A DNA stretch of 64,000 nt from Flavobacterium araucananum (GTDB lineage Bacteria > Bacteroidota > Bacteroidia > Flavobacteriales > Flavobacteriaceae). The notes under the pieces are model-generated. The model was not told the origin of the DNA. It did no database searches and saw only the letters and a list, made by a program, of their open reading frames with translations. Shown here piece after piece: positions 10,192 through 19,393 of this stretch. The DNA is taken from positions 1-64,000 of the forward strand of contig NZ_MUGS01000015.1 in assembly GCF_002222055.1 (NCBI RefSeq). Direction: 5' to 3'. The stretch's first letter is position 1; the number at the start of each line of letters is the position of its first letter. A program made the translations under genes and the position numbers.

Positions 10192-11559
10192 TTAAACTTG
10201 TTTGTAATCACTATGCCAAACAGCTTCTTCAGGACCATCTCCTTTGTGACCGTCTAATTGAATTACGAAACTTTTAGCAGGGAAATAAGGTGTAATGTGA
10301 ATGTCTAATAAAATTCTGTCTTTCTGAGTTTTATCTTGTTCAATTTTCATTACTGTAAATTTCTCAATAAGATTAGTTGGCCCTTTGATTCCGTCAAGAA
10401 ACTTGATGATTTGGCTTCTTAAATCAGCTTCTGTTCTGGTAGTCCAGTTTTCGAAAGCTCTTCTGTTTAAGAAATCGAAAAGTACTTTTGTAATGTGATC
10501 AAATACTCTCACTACTGAGTATGTTTGTAAACCTAAGTTATCTCCGTTAAACAATGTTTTTGCAGAGAAAGCCATGATTTTGCTGTACTCATTAACCATT
10601 GGTACCAAGCCCATTTTTTCAAGTTCTGAGATTTCGCTCTTTTTCAAATCAAAACGAACACTTTCGACTTCGTTAAGACCTCCAAATTTTTTACCTGCAA
10701 CAACCTGAGACATTAACGTTTTGTATATTTTACCGGCTAATGAAGTTGATGGTGGTACGTATAAATTGTCTTCTTCTCCAACTTCATCATATTTACTTCT
10801 TCCTAGCAAATAGTTACAAGTCATTATTGTATTGGATTTGTATGTATCACCACCTGTATGGTTTGCATTAAAGAAGATATCGATAACATCATCCGGTGTT
10901 TCAAGATCTTGAAAATCAGTCAATAATACAGTTTTGTTTTCATGCGCTATTTTAGACCATTTGTCTAAAACGGCATTAGAACCTAAATAACCAGGTACTG
11001 AAAGTATAGAGTAATTTTTTCTTAAATCTAATCTGTCAAAATTTTGTTTTAGTTCATTTGAAACATAATCAATAAACAAAGTATTATCTAAATCTTTCAA
11101 TTGAGATATATCTGCATTTACAATTGTTACGTTCTTAATTTTATCACTTTCAGCATTTTTGTAGAATAAAGCAACACTTCTGTATGATGTTTCTAACTCT
11201 CTTGAAGTATTCAAAGCATACTTCAGGTTTCTGTTTAAAGTTGTATCTGCAGATGTAGCTTTTGTATTTGCTACTTCGATCATCGACTCAACAGAATCAT
11301 TGCCTTTTAGTAAATCCAGCCATAACTCAAGTCTGTTGGTAAGAGTTGTTCTCTCATTTTCCCACTGCGCGTCATTAAGAAAAATATTTTTTCTTGCTTT
11401 TCTGGTAGGGTTTAAGTTTGATAATCCGTCAATTACGTTTTCTAAAAAGGCAAAACCTCCGTATTCGTTTAATAAATTGATTTTGCTACTTCCTTGTTCC
11501 TGTAGCAATTGTTCGGTTGAAGAACCATGACTCTTTTGTTCTTTAGTTTGAGTTGCCAT
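10192..11559 (-). CDS. tssC: Type VI secretion contractile sheath large subunit
   Basis: 455 residues. It matches the Bacteroidota TssC/VipB type: GGFAFLENVIDGLSNLNPTR near the N-terminus, a central segment with YSILSVPGYLGSNAVLDKW, and a C-terminal sheath core with GLQTYSVVRVFDHITKVLFDFLNRRAFENWT. With TssB it forms the cytoplasmic sheath whose contraction drives the Hcp tube outward. It is encoded 2 bp after tssB and cotranscribed with it on the minus strand, divergent from the rest of the locus. The family call is strong from the overall sequence and the partner gene. Confidence 0.9.
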   Translation of the reverse strand: MATQTKEQKSHGSSTEQLLQEQGSSKINLLNEYGGFAFLENVIDGLSNLNPTRKARKNIFLNDAQWENERTTLTNRLELWLDLLKGNDSVESMIEVANTKATSADTTLNRNLKYALNTSRELETSYRSVALFYKNAESDKIKNVTIVNADISQLKDLDNTLFIDYVSNELKQNFDRLDLRKNYSILSVPGYLGSNAVLDKWSKIAHENKTVLLTDFQDLETPDDVIDIFFNANHTGGDTYKSNTIMTCNYLLGRSKYDEVGEEDNLYVPPSTSLAGKIYKTLMSQVVAGKKFGGLNEVESVRFDLKKSEISELEKMGLVPMVNEYSKIMAFSAKTLFNGDNLGLQTYSVVRVFDHITKVLFDFLNRRAFENWTTRTEADLRSQIIKFLDGIKGPTNLIEKFTVMKIEQDKTQKDRILLDIHITPYFPAKSFVIQLDGHKGDGPEEAVWHSDYKQV

Positions 11560-11561
11560 AA

Positions 11562-12017
11562 TTATTGTTTGTTGTTGTTAATTTCATTCTTAGCGTTTTC
11601 CAGTAATTCTATTATAGCCTCTTTTACAGCTGGGTCCTGAATAGCTTTTATTAGGCCTCTATTACTCGAAAGTTGGCGCACAATTTTGTAAGCTTGCTCT
11701 TTTTCGGTGTTTAATTTATTCAAAAAAGGACTATTCTCTTTAATTGACTTTGCTCCAAAATCTCCTAAGTTTTGAAATACCATCGATTCATTTAAATCTG
11801 AACCTTCTTCAGTTGTAAATTCGAAATCTACACTTGGTTTGTACTTTTCAAACACTGCTTCTACCGTTTGTAAATCATACACAGCCTCAGGTCCTACCGG
11901 TTGCTCATTTGTAAGTTTTTGAATCAGTAACGTTCTGTTTGAAGGAATTTCTAAAATCGATTCACTGGCATCAATCTTTACTTCATTGCCACCAATACCA
12001 TAATTGAACATGCTCAT
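11562..12017 (-). CDS. tssB: Type VI secretion contractile sheath small subunit
   Basis: 151 residues, with the typical TssB/VipA features: an early beta segment, then YKPSVDFEFTTEEG, LNESMVFQNLGDFGAKSI and SPFLNKL, followed by a helical C-terminus (LIKAIQDPAVKEAIIELLENA). It pairs with TssC to build the sheath. It is the first gene of the tssB-tssC pair; its upstream region (12018-12174) is shared with the divergent tssE operon and should hold both promoters. Confidence 0.9.
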   Translation of the reverse strand: MSMFNYGIGGNEVKIDASESILEIPSNRTLLIQKLTNEQPVGPEAVYDLQTVEAVFEKYKPSVDFEFTTEEGSDLNESMVFQNLGDFGAKSIKENSPFLNKLNTEKEQAYKIVRQLSSNRGLIKAIQDPAVKEAIIELLENAKNEINNNKQ

Positions 12018-12138
12018 AATTTTATAAGATTTTTAGTTAATTTTGTAAAACTAATAAAAAAAAAGTTTTAAATAATATTGATTTGTAAGTATTTTATTTG
12101 GATTTTTGTCGTACTATGTTAAAAAATTTAAAAAGACT

Positions 12139-12146
12139 TAATTTTG
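12139..12146 (+). promoter_or_regulatory. Putative -7 element (TAnnTTTG) upstream of tssE
   Basis: The octamer TAATTTTG matches the Bacteroidota -7 consensus and lies 28 bp before the tssE start, inside the 157-bp divergent tssB/tssE region. No convincing TTTG -33 element is seen at the usual ~19-bp spacing, so this is only a candidate. Confidence 0.35.
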
Positions 12147-12174
12147 TTAAAAATCAACTTATCGCAATGAAATT

Positions 12175-12594
12175 ATGAAATACCTGAAATATCCTGTTAA
12201 TTTTAAGACTTTGCTAAAAGGCTCGCAGGAGAATTTTTGTAAGATCGACGAATCCATTGCTTATAATATTATGATGATTATTACGACATCTTTTGGAGAA
12301 ATCCCAGAGACACCAAGCTATGGGACGATTATTTGGGATTTAGAATTTAATCAACATATCAAAAAAAGAGACTGGGAAGATTTGGTCAGAAAATCATTAT
12401 ACGAATCAATTAAAGAATTTGAAAAAAGATTAATTCTAACCGAAGTTTCGATCTCTTTGGATGAAATTGACGATAAAGAATTAGGTTCAAGCATAAGAAG
12501 AAAAGCCAATATTGTCGTAAAAGGTTCCATTATTGAAAGTTTAATTCCTTTTAATTTTCACACAAAGTTGAATATAAGCCCAATTTCACAATAA
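12175..12594 (+). CDS. tssE: Type VI secretion baseplate subunit TssE (gp25-like)
   Basis: 139 residues with a gp25/lysozyme-like fold. The segment SIAYNIMMIITTSFGEIPETPSYGT followed by IIWDLEFN is characteristic of gp25 homologues, and the helical DLVRKSLYESIKEFEKRL continues the fold. In contractile machines this protein is the baseplate wedge component that starts sheath polymerisation. It is the first gene of the long plus-strand operon, 8 bp before tssF. Confidence 0.85.
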   Translation: MKYLKYPVNFKTLLKGSQENFCKIDESIAYNIMMIITTSFGEIPETPSYGTIIWDLEFNQHIKKRDWEDLVRKSLYESIKEFEKRLILTEVSISLDEIDDKELGSSIRRKANIVVKGSIIESLIPFNFHTKLNISPISQ

Positions 12595-12602
12595 AATAAA
12601 AT

Positions 12603-14360
12603 ATGAAAGACGTTAAGTTTATCGAAATAAAGAACAGGATTCAAAAAAAATGTTTAGAAATCTGGGGAATTGAAGATATTAATATGGCTGATCCTTTGGT
12701 CATGATGTTGTTAGATGTTTTTGTTCATGAACTTTACTATTTGTATCAGGAAGGAATTGAATCTGATAATAAAATTATCGAACGTATTGCTCAGGAAATT
12801 GTACCAAGCCAATGGAATTTGCCCATGCCGGCCCATACTATGGCAAGTACAATTGCTACCAAAGGTATTGTGTTACTCAATAATGATACTGAATTTGTGG
12901 TAAAAGCAGGCATGGTCACGAATGTTGATTATGATATTTATTTTACGCCTTTTACCAATGAAAATATTGTTGAAGGCGAAATTAGCTTTCAAATGTATGA
13001 CTCATTTTTGATCGATTCTGCTAAACATATAAAGCATTTACCCACACAACACAAGGTTTTGGACCATCGCATCTGGGTTGGATTAGATGTTGCTAAAGAA
13101 AATCTGGAAAAAATTAACTCACTGAAATTTACTTTTATAACTGGCGATTCATCCTTGGATGCTTTTTTGCAATTTGTAACAGTAAAAGATTCCGCAGGAA
13201 ATAATATTGATTTCGAAAATGAAACTTTTGATGAAGTTCAGGACAATAAACACTATACTGAAAACATAAAATCATTCTATAAAAATTTTATTTATAAATT
13301 AAAGCTGGATCCTGAAAACCTGGTATACGAATCGATATTAGACAAATTTAATATTGAGAAAGAAGAGTTAAAATCCGGAAAAAAGAATACCGGATTGATT
13401 TGGCTGGAATTTGTATTTCCTGAAATTTTTACTAAAGCAGAACTTGATAAAATTCAGATAAAAATAAACACATTTCCTATTGTCAACAGAAAGTTAAACA
13501 ACAGGGTGCATAATGCACAGATCGAAGGGCGACTTTTTCCGATGAAAGCAGAGCGACATACTCATTTTCTTGATGTTATGAAAATTTTTAACGAAAAGAA
13601 TATTGAATTCATCAATGGTATCAAGCAGGCAAATGCTCTTACCGCAAATACATTTACTATTTTTTATGGCGGATTAGAAAATTATGATTCCCGAAATGCG
13701 AAATTTTTCCTTAAAAAATTAGCAAGGGCATTAAGAGAGGATATTAGTTCTTTTTCTAATATAAATGCAGATTATATTGATGCTACCATGACCAGAATTA
13801 ATGAAGAACTTAATTCGATCGAAAGTAAAATCAACAGCAGCTACAGTCAGGTTAATGAAGAGGAAGTGTATGCTTTGATTCATGAAACCGATAAATCTAA
13901 AATTCTTTATTACTCGTATTGGACTTCGAACGGGCAGGTGGCAAATAACTTGAAAAAAGGCACCATTCTTAAGCAAACCTCTTTGTCTGAACTGGCACAG
14001 GATTCTACCATTTTTGAAGCAAGCTCAGTTGGGGGGATTTACAGAAATAATAAAGTCGAAAAACTAATCAATTTACGTTACGGTTTTTTATCAAAAGAAA
14101 GGTTAGTAACCAAACAAGACATACGATCAGCGGTACATTATCATTTAAGAGACATTACAAAAGAGGTCTTGATTACTGATGGAGTTGGGATAAGCAACCA
14201 GAGAAAACAAGGGGTTTTTAGAACCATTGACATTGAAGTTATTTTGCAGGAAAAATATGCTTTGCAGATAGAGAATAAGAAAAAAATCGAGCTGTTTTTA
14301 AAAGAGACTTTAGAGAAACAATCCGTTATGAACATTCCATTTCAAATTACAATTAACTAA
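12603..14360 (+). CDS. tssF: Type VI secretion baseplate subunit TssF
   Basis: 585 residues. The N-terminal region (VMMLLDVFVHELYYLYQEG, IAQEIVPSQWNLPMPAHTM) fits TssF/gp6-like wedge proteins: a helical start followed by the conserved P-x-P region. The C-terminal part (LVTKQDIRSAVHYHLRDIT then IDIEVIL) also resembles baseplate wedge domains. It forms the baseplate wedge with TssE, TssG and TssK. The position between tssE and tssH supports the assignment. Bacteroidota TssF is divergent from the proteobacterial form, so the call rests partly on gene order. Confidence 0.8.
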   Translation: MKDVKFIEIKNRIQKKCLEIWGIEDINMADPLVMMLLDVFVHELYYLYQEGIESDNKIIERIAQEIVPSQWNLPMPAHTMASTIATKGIVLLNNDTEFVVKAGMVTNVDYDIYFTPFTNENIVEGEISFQMYDSFLIDSAKHIKHLPTQHKVLDHRIWVGLDVAKENLEKINSLKFTFITGDSSLDAFLQFVTVKDSAGNNIDFENETFDEVQDNKHYTENIKSFYKNFIYKLKLDPENLVYESILDKFNIEKEELKSGKKNTGLIWLEFVFPEIFTKAELDKIQIKINTFPIVNRKLNNRVHNAQIEGRLFPMKAERHTHFLDVMKIFNEKNIEFINGIKQANALTANTFTIFYGGLENYDSRNAKFFLKKLARALREDISSFSNINADYIDATMTRINEELNSIESKINSSYSQVNEEEVYALIHETDKSKILYYSYWTSNGQVANNLKKGTILKQTSLSELAQDSTIFEASSVGGIYRNNKVEKLINLRYGFLSKERLVTKQDIRSAVHYHLRDITKEVLITDGVGISNQRKQGVFRTIDIEVILQEKYALQIENKKKIELFLKETLEKQSVMNIPFQITIN

Positions 14361-14364
14361 ACTT

Positions 14365-16797
14365 ATGAACGAATTAGATTATAGTCCAAGCTTACTATCT
14401 GCCATTAAATCTGCCAAATCGTTAGCAATTCAGGACGGGCACAGTACATATGGAGTGGCTCATTTAGCGTATGCATTATTATTTGAACCAACAGGATTAG
14501 CAGAAGTTTTAAAATCACTATCAAAAGATACAGAGTATATAAAAGAATGGTTTGATGTGAGAAAAGAGGTGTATACTTCTGCTCAAAGCAATGATAATAT
14601 TATTATAAGTGATACTGAAGTTGAGCATGTTTTTACAGAATCAAATTTCAATAAAATTAGATTAGGAGCAGATTCTATCGATGCTTTTTGTGTTTTTATA
14701 GCTATTATAAAACCCGGATTGGTCTATAGCGACAAACAAATCGATGGTTTAGATTTAAGCGATAAGGAACTTTTGAAACACTTTGGGCTTAGAAATAATC
14801 AAAAGAGTTTTAGTCTGGCAGATAATAGCGACGAACAGGAAACAATCGATATTAGCTATTGCGAGACCTTATACAAAAAAGAAATTATTGAAGAAGGCAG
14901 CAGCATTATTGGCCGTAACAGAGAGGTAAGACTGATACTTGAAAATATAGAACGATACGAAAACCACGGTATTCTATTGATTGGGGAATCCGGTATTGGA
15001 AAAACCAGTATCATCAAAAATCTTATCTACAGTTTGCATGAAACTGATCCTAACTTTTTTGAAGAAACACTTGTCTTATCTCTAAATGTAGCAAAGCTCG
15101 TTGCAAATTGCAGTAATGAGAATGAGATTTCGAAAAAGCTGATTGAAATTTTTGAAAAATTAGCCAAAAACGGAAAGAGTATACTTTTTATTGATGATAT
15201 ACAGGTATTACTAAACTCATCAAGCTCAAAATCAAATGCTGTAATCAATATCATAAATACGCAATTGACTCAGGGAAGCATTAATATCATTGCCTCAATT
15301 GATGCTGATTCGTATAGAAAATCTATCGAAGGAACGACAATAAACGGAAAATTCGAAAACATTTTCATCGAAGAGCTGGACTATTCTTTATTGATAGAAT
15401 GTTTGAATATTTATAAAAATAAATTAGAAAAACATTACAAAATAGGGATCAATGACGAGGTAATAGAAGAAGCTATTCATTTGTCTAAAAGATTTTATAA
15501 AGAAAAAAAATTGCCTTACGGAGCCATCGACTTATTAGACAGGACGGCTTCGTCTGTAATTGTTTCTAATGCCAATTCATTAGTCGAAATTGTAAAAATA
15601 AAAGAACAGATAAAAGAATCTGATCCAGCCGATGAATCAAAAATGAGTTTGCTGGAAAAAGAAATATACAATAGAATAAGCTGTATTGTAACGAGTAAAA
15701 TTGATGCTGCCGAAAGTTCTAAAAGACAAAAAAATGAAGCCGTTACTTTTGATGATGTCGAGAAATTAGCGGCAAACATTGAAGCTATTGCAAAAGATAA
15801 AATTACAGTTGTTACAAAAGCGGAGATTCTTGCAGTTGTTTCTAATGCAACCGGAATACCGTTAGGAAAAATAGGCGCGGGCGAAAAAGAAAAGCTTTTA
15901 ACGATTGAAGACAAATTGCAGGAAAGAGTAAAAGGACAGGCGCATGCTATAAAAACATTATCTGAAGCGATTATCGAATCCCGAAGTGGTTTGAGTAACC
16001 CTAAACAACCTATTGGATCCTTCTTTTTTTTAGGACCAACGGGGACAGGAAAGACTGAGTTAACAAAAACACTGGCTGAATTGTTGTTTGATGATGAAAA
16101 TGCAATGATTCGATTTGACATGTCAGAATTTAAAGAAGAACATTCGGCTGCTTTATTATACGGTGCTCCTCCGGGATATGTAGGATATGAAGAAGGAGGG
16201 ATGCTGGTTAATAAAATCAGGCAAAAACCTTATTCGGTTGTACTTTTTGATGAGATCGAAAAAGCGCACAGTTCTGTTTATGATGTGTTTTTGCAAATTA
16301 TGGACGAAGGAAAAATTCATGACAAGTTGGGTCGTGAGGGCGATTTCTCTAAGGCGATCATCATTTTTACTTCAAATATTGGTAGTCAATGGATTCAGGA
16401 GCAAATAGAAGGCGGGCATTTGCCTACTTCTAATCAATTGATAGAGATTATGAGTCAGCATTTCAGACCTGAATTTTTAGGACGTTTGACAGAGGTTGTT
16501 CCGTTTGCACCAATAAACATAGAAATTGCCAAAGCTATCTTTAAGTTACACCTTAACCGCCTGCAAGAACAATTAAAAGGGATCAAAAATATTTCGTTTG
16601 ATATATCAGAGGGTGCTTTAGAATATCTGACAAATAAAGGATTTTCTAAAAAATACGGAGCCAGACCTATTGCAGGAATCGTAAGAACGTATCTAAAGAA
16701 AACAATTTCAAAATTAATTATATCCGAAGCCATTCTTGAGAATGAAGCTATTGTTCTGGATATAAAAGAGGATGAGTTTATTTGGGAAAAAAAGTAA
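14365..16797 (+). CDS. tssH: Type VI secretion AAA+ ATPase TssH (ClpV)
   Basis: 810-residue double-AAA+ unfoldase of the ClpB/ClpV class. A Clp N-type domain is at the start (SPSLLSAIKSAKSLAIQDGH, VAHLAYALLFEP). AAA-1 has Walker A GESGIGKT at 207-214 and Walker B LFIDDIQ. AAA-2 has Walker A GPTGTGKT at 557-564, the DMSEF segment, pore-type GYVGYEEGG and Walker B VVLFDEIEKAH. The C-terminal region with KYGARPI is typical of Clp D2. It would disassemble contracted TssB/C sheaths. The position right after tssF separates it from a general ClpB. It starts 4 bp after the tssF stop. Confidence 0.9.
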   Translation: MNELDYSPSLLSAIKSAKSLAIQDGHSTYGVAHLAYALLFEPTGLAEVLKSLSKDTEYIKEWFDVRKEVYTSAQSNDNIIISDTEVEHVFTESNFNKIRLGADSIDAFCVFIAIIKPGLVYSDKQIDGLDLSDKELLKHFGLRNNQKSFSLADNSDEQETIDISYCETLYKKEIIEEGSSIIGRNREVRLILENIERYENHGILLIGESGIGKTSIIKNLIYSLHETDPNFFEETLVLSLNVAKLVANCSNENEISKKLIEIFEKLAKNGKSILFIDDIQVLLNSSSSKSNAVINIINTQLTQGSINIIASIDADSYRKSIEGTTINGKFENIFIEELDYSLLIECLNIYKNKLEKHYKIGINDEVIEEAIHLSKRFYKEKKLPYGAIDLLDRTASSVIVSNANSLVEIVKIKEQIKESDPADESKMSLLEKEIYNRISCIVTSKIDAAESSKRQKNEAVTFDDVEKLAANIEAIAKDKITVVTKAEILAVVSNATGIPLGKIGAGEKEKLLTIEDKLQERVKGQAHAIKTLSEAIIESRSGLSNPKQPIGSFFFLGPTGTGKTELTKTLAELLFDDENAMIRFDMSEFKEEHSAALLYGAPPGYVGYEEGGMLVNKIRQKPYSVVLFDEIEKAHSSVYDVFLQIMDEGKIHDKLGREGDFSKAIIIFTSNIGSQWIQEQIEGGHLPTSNQLIEIMSQHFRPEFLGRLTEVVPFAPINIEIAKAIFKLHLNRLQEQLKGIKNISFDISEGALEYLTNKGFSKKYGARPIAGIVRTYLKKTISKLIISEAILENEAIVLDIKEDEFIWEKK

Positions 16798-16859
16798 GGA
16801 ACAATATTAGAAAAAGAAAAAGCGTCTATTTTTTATCGCATTAATAAAATATCATTTTA

Positions 16860-18755
16860 ATGGCAAAGCCAGATAATACTTTAAAACGAAAACAACGTGA
16901 GGAAAAAGAAAAGGCCGAGGATGGTTTAAAATTTGTAATTAACGGAGCCAAACTCAAATGTGACTTGTGTACTGTTCCGGAAGGTGACTTAAAAGTAAAT
17001 TTTGACACACCTACCATACAAGACAAAAAAGTAGCTACGGTGGTAGAGAAAGACAAGAAAAGCGTAATCTTTAAAGGTAATTGCAAGAAAAGCCCCAATA
17101 GTTCCAGCCCCTGTGCCTCAGTGATGAAACTTGCTGATTGGAAAGATGTTGGTACAGTATATTTTCAGGAAAAGTTTCCGCTACTTCTTAAAAGTACTAT
17201 AAAATGCGAATATGGAGGCGTTGCAATTAAAATTACAGATTGTGCACAACGCAACGAGATAAAAAATCTTGATGTTACAGGCGCACCTGTGCCAGGTTAT
17301 GCACCTGATTTTACTATCAAATTTGAGTTGGACAAAACTGAAAATACAATAGTGCCATTTGGAATATTAGATTTTGAAAAAAAAATAGAGAATCAATTTT
17401 TTAGATTTAAATATAGCCTTAAAGAGTCTAACATAGATGCCTTTTATTTTGAGATAATTAGCGAAGGCGGAGATCTACTATATGAAAATAATTGGCTAAA
17501 ACCTGTAATTATTAACAATGAAACTAAAGAAAAGCTATTTAAGTCCAAAAAGACCTCGCATATCCCGATGGTTTCTGCAGAAAGACCTGTAGGTAGTCCT
17601 GATCTTGAGCCTAAAAATTATACAACTATGGGAAGTTACATTATAAGTTGGGATGGTTTTGATACTAATGGAATTTATGATAGCACCAGATTTAATGGTA
17701 AAGATTTAAAAGCAAAAATTACGGCAATAAAAAACGGAATGCAAAAAAGTATTGTTGTAGATTTTTCTACAAAATACAGCCAAGTAGATTGGACGGATGT
17801 AAAAATTGACAAAAAATCAAAACGAATTGATGTTACTTTAAGAGTAAATCTTAAAGATGGTGGAGCAAAAGGACTGGATTGCAGTACCTATACAATAGAT
17901 ACAGAAGCTAGTTACGAAACATTTACACCAACAACAGGTGTTGATCCTCTTGCAGGGACAAAAATTACAACTTGTGATTGGGATAAAGTTCCTGCTAAAG
18001 TAATAAACCCGAGTCATCCTGTTATTAAAAGCAGGACAAAAACATTTGATGAATTGAAGAAAATGGCTTTTGCTGGTCTAGAAAAATATTGGGGAAGAAA
18101 CAAAAACAATATAGTTGGTAAGAATGTCAATATTGTTGAGGCTTATGAAGTTTATATAAAAGCTATAGATACTTCTAAAAATGCTTTACATTCTCTACCA
18201 TTAGTGTATAATACTAATAGAGACTGGATGCGTTCAGGAAATCCAGGTGGGAGCTATTCTGATGGTAATCTGGATGACAATTTCTTAAATGCTTTACCAG
18301 ATTTAGGTGTTATACAAAGGTTATCTTATAATGCAGGACACATTAAACATGACTGGAAAGGAGATCCACATGATGGTTGGCGATATCATTTAGAAAATGA
18401 TGTAAACACAGCTTATGATGCTATTTCGAGTTTTAAAGAAACTGCTGCTCATGAATTAGGACATGAATTATTGCAAGCATACGCAGGAACGGTGTTTTCT
18501 TGGCAACATAAAGGAAGCTCATATTATTTGCCACAAGATACTAAACCGATAAAAGGGTCTGAAACAATTAGTGACAAAATTTTTCATTTAGATGAAATGT
18601 CTGAAACTTCGGGAGAATATTATCCTAAAAAAGGAGAAATAGATTTAATGAAATACTATAATAACGAACCAAATCCTAAAGATATTACACGGCTAGTTGC
18701 ATCCGAAAGAGACGTATTAAGTTTAATTTGGTTAACAAAAATTAAAATAAAATAG
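16860..18755 (+). CDS. PAAR-like (DUF4280-type) T6SS effector with HExxH metalloprotease domain
   Basis: 631 residues, no signal peptide. The first ~150 residues (GAKLKCDLCTVPEGDLKV, FKGNCKKSPNSSSPCASVMKL, FQEKFPLLLKSTIKCEYGGVAIK) look like a DUF4280/PAAR-like spike-tip domain with paired cysteines. A central beta-rich region follows. The C-terminal domain contains AAHELGHELLQAYAG, an HExxH zinc-protease motif (His531, Glu532, His535); a possible third ligand lies in HLDEMSETSGEYY about 45 residues on. I infer a spike-borne effector with a protease-type domain; the activity and target are not known. It sits inside the T6SS operon between tssH and tssG. A small lipoprotein gene begins 2 bp downstream and is the obvious immunity candidate. 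Confidence 0.8.
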   Translation: MAKPDNTLKRKQREEKEKAEDGLKFVINGAKLKCDLCTVPEGDLKVNFDTPTIQDKKVATVVEKDKKSVIFKGNCKKSPNSSSPCASVMKLADWKDVGTVYFQEKFPLLLKSTIKCEYGGVAIKITDCAQRNEIKNLDVTGAPVPGYAPDFTIKFELDKTENTIVPFGILDFEKKIENQFFRFKYSLKESNIDAFYFEIISEGGDLLYENNWLKPVIINNETKEKLFKSKKTSHIPMVSAERPVGSPDLEPKNYTTMGSYIISWDGFDTNGIYDSTRFNGKDLKAKITAIKNGMQKSIVVDFSTKYSQVDWTDVKIDKKSKRIDVTLRVNLKDGGAKGLDCSTYTIDTEASYETFTPTTGVDPLAGTKITTCDWDKVPAKVINPSHPVIKSRTKTFDELKKMAFAGLEKYWGRNKNNIVGKNVNIVEAYEVYIKAIDTSKNALHSLPLVYNTNRDWMRSGNPGGSYSDGNLDDNFLNALPDLGVIQRLSYNAGHIKHDWKGDPHDGWRYHLENDVNTAYDAISSFKETAAHELGHELLQAYAGTVFSWQHKGSSYYLPQDTKPIKGSETISDKIFHLDEMSETSGEYYPKKGEIDLMKYYNNEPNPKDITRLVASERDVLSLIWLTKIKIK

Positions 18756-18757
18756 CT

Positions 18758-19141
18758 ATGAAAAATAAAATTATTTGGCTGTGTTTTTTATCAATTATCT
18801 TTTATTCTTGTTACCATGAATGGGTATTTAGGCCTGAAATAAAAGGATATGTTTATGATGATCAAATCAGAGAACCAATTGTAGCAAAACTTTATTTTCT
18901 TCCAGTTGAAGAAGATTTTACTGATACAATTTCAACAAATTTAAACGGAAAGTTTTTGTTTTCTAAAATTTCATCTAGAGATTGGGCTTTGCCCGCTTTA
19001 GAAAAGCCGAAAGGTCCTCCTACTTCAAATAAAATAATTGTTACATGTCCAAATTTTGTTAATGACACTATAGATTTCACAGAAGTAAAAATAGAAGATA
19101 ATGTTATTATGCTTGACACAATATATTTAAAACGTAAATAA
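18758..19141 (+). CDS. Small lipoprotein, candidate immunity protein of the metalloprotease effector
   Basis: 127 residues with a lipoprotein signal peptide (KIIWLCFLSIIFYSC, lipid-modified Cys18). The mature part resembles a single beta-sandwich carboxypeptidase-regulatory-like domain: IKGYVYDDQIREPIVAKLYF, then DTISTNLNGKFLFSKI. It starts 2 bp after the effector stop and nothing else in the core T6SS needs it. Such tight effector-lipoprotein pairs usually encode immunity. A periplasmic membrane-anchored protein would fit an effector acting in the periplasm. The immunity role is inferred from position, not from homology. Confidence 0.6.
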   Translation: MKNKIIWLCFLSIIFYSCYHEWVFRPEIKGYVYDDQIREPIVAKLYFLPVEEDFTDTISTNLNGKFLFSKISSRDWALPALEKPKGPPTSNKIIVTCPNFVNDTIDFTEVKIEDNVIMLDTIYLKRK

Positions 19142-19393
19142 AATAGGAAGATAAACAAATTTTCCCATTAACACCAATGTGACGCACGCGCCAAGAGGGA
19201 GAGAGATAAGTAGACAAATTATCTCATGAGAATGAAAAAAGGTTAGAAAGTAAGTATAGTGGGGAAGCTACTAAAAAGTAATTGTAAGAGAAGATAGTAA
19301 GAGATACGAGGCAGTAATTTTTAAGAAGGTTAATATTTAAATAATAAAGCCACACGAAAGGATTCGTAAGATATCGACGGAAAAAAATAAGTT
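19142..19393. other. Unusual purine-rich intergenic region between effector module and tssG
   Basis: 252 bp without a convincing reading frame in the middle of the T6SS operon, where other gaps are 2-90 bp. The plus strand is rich in A and G with runs such as GAGGGAGAGAGATAAG and GAAGATAGTAAGAGATACGAG. A short GC-rich patch (GACGCACGCGCC) is present near 19182. It may be a scar left by effector cassette exchange, or an internal regulatory region for tssG onward. No terminator-like hairpin with a T tract was found. Confidence 0.4.

Noticed and set aside
15516..16121. 201-residue minus-strand ORF inside tssH
   Set aside because: Lies entirely antisense to conserved AAA+ motifs of TssH; composition is Ser-rich and featureless.
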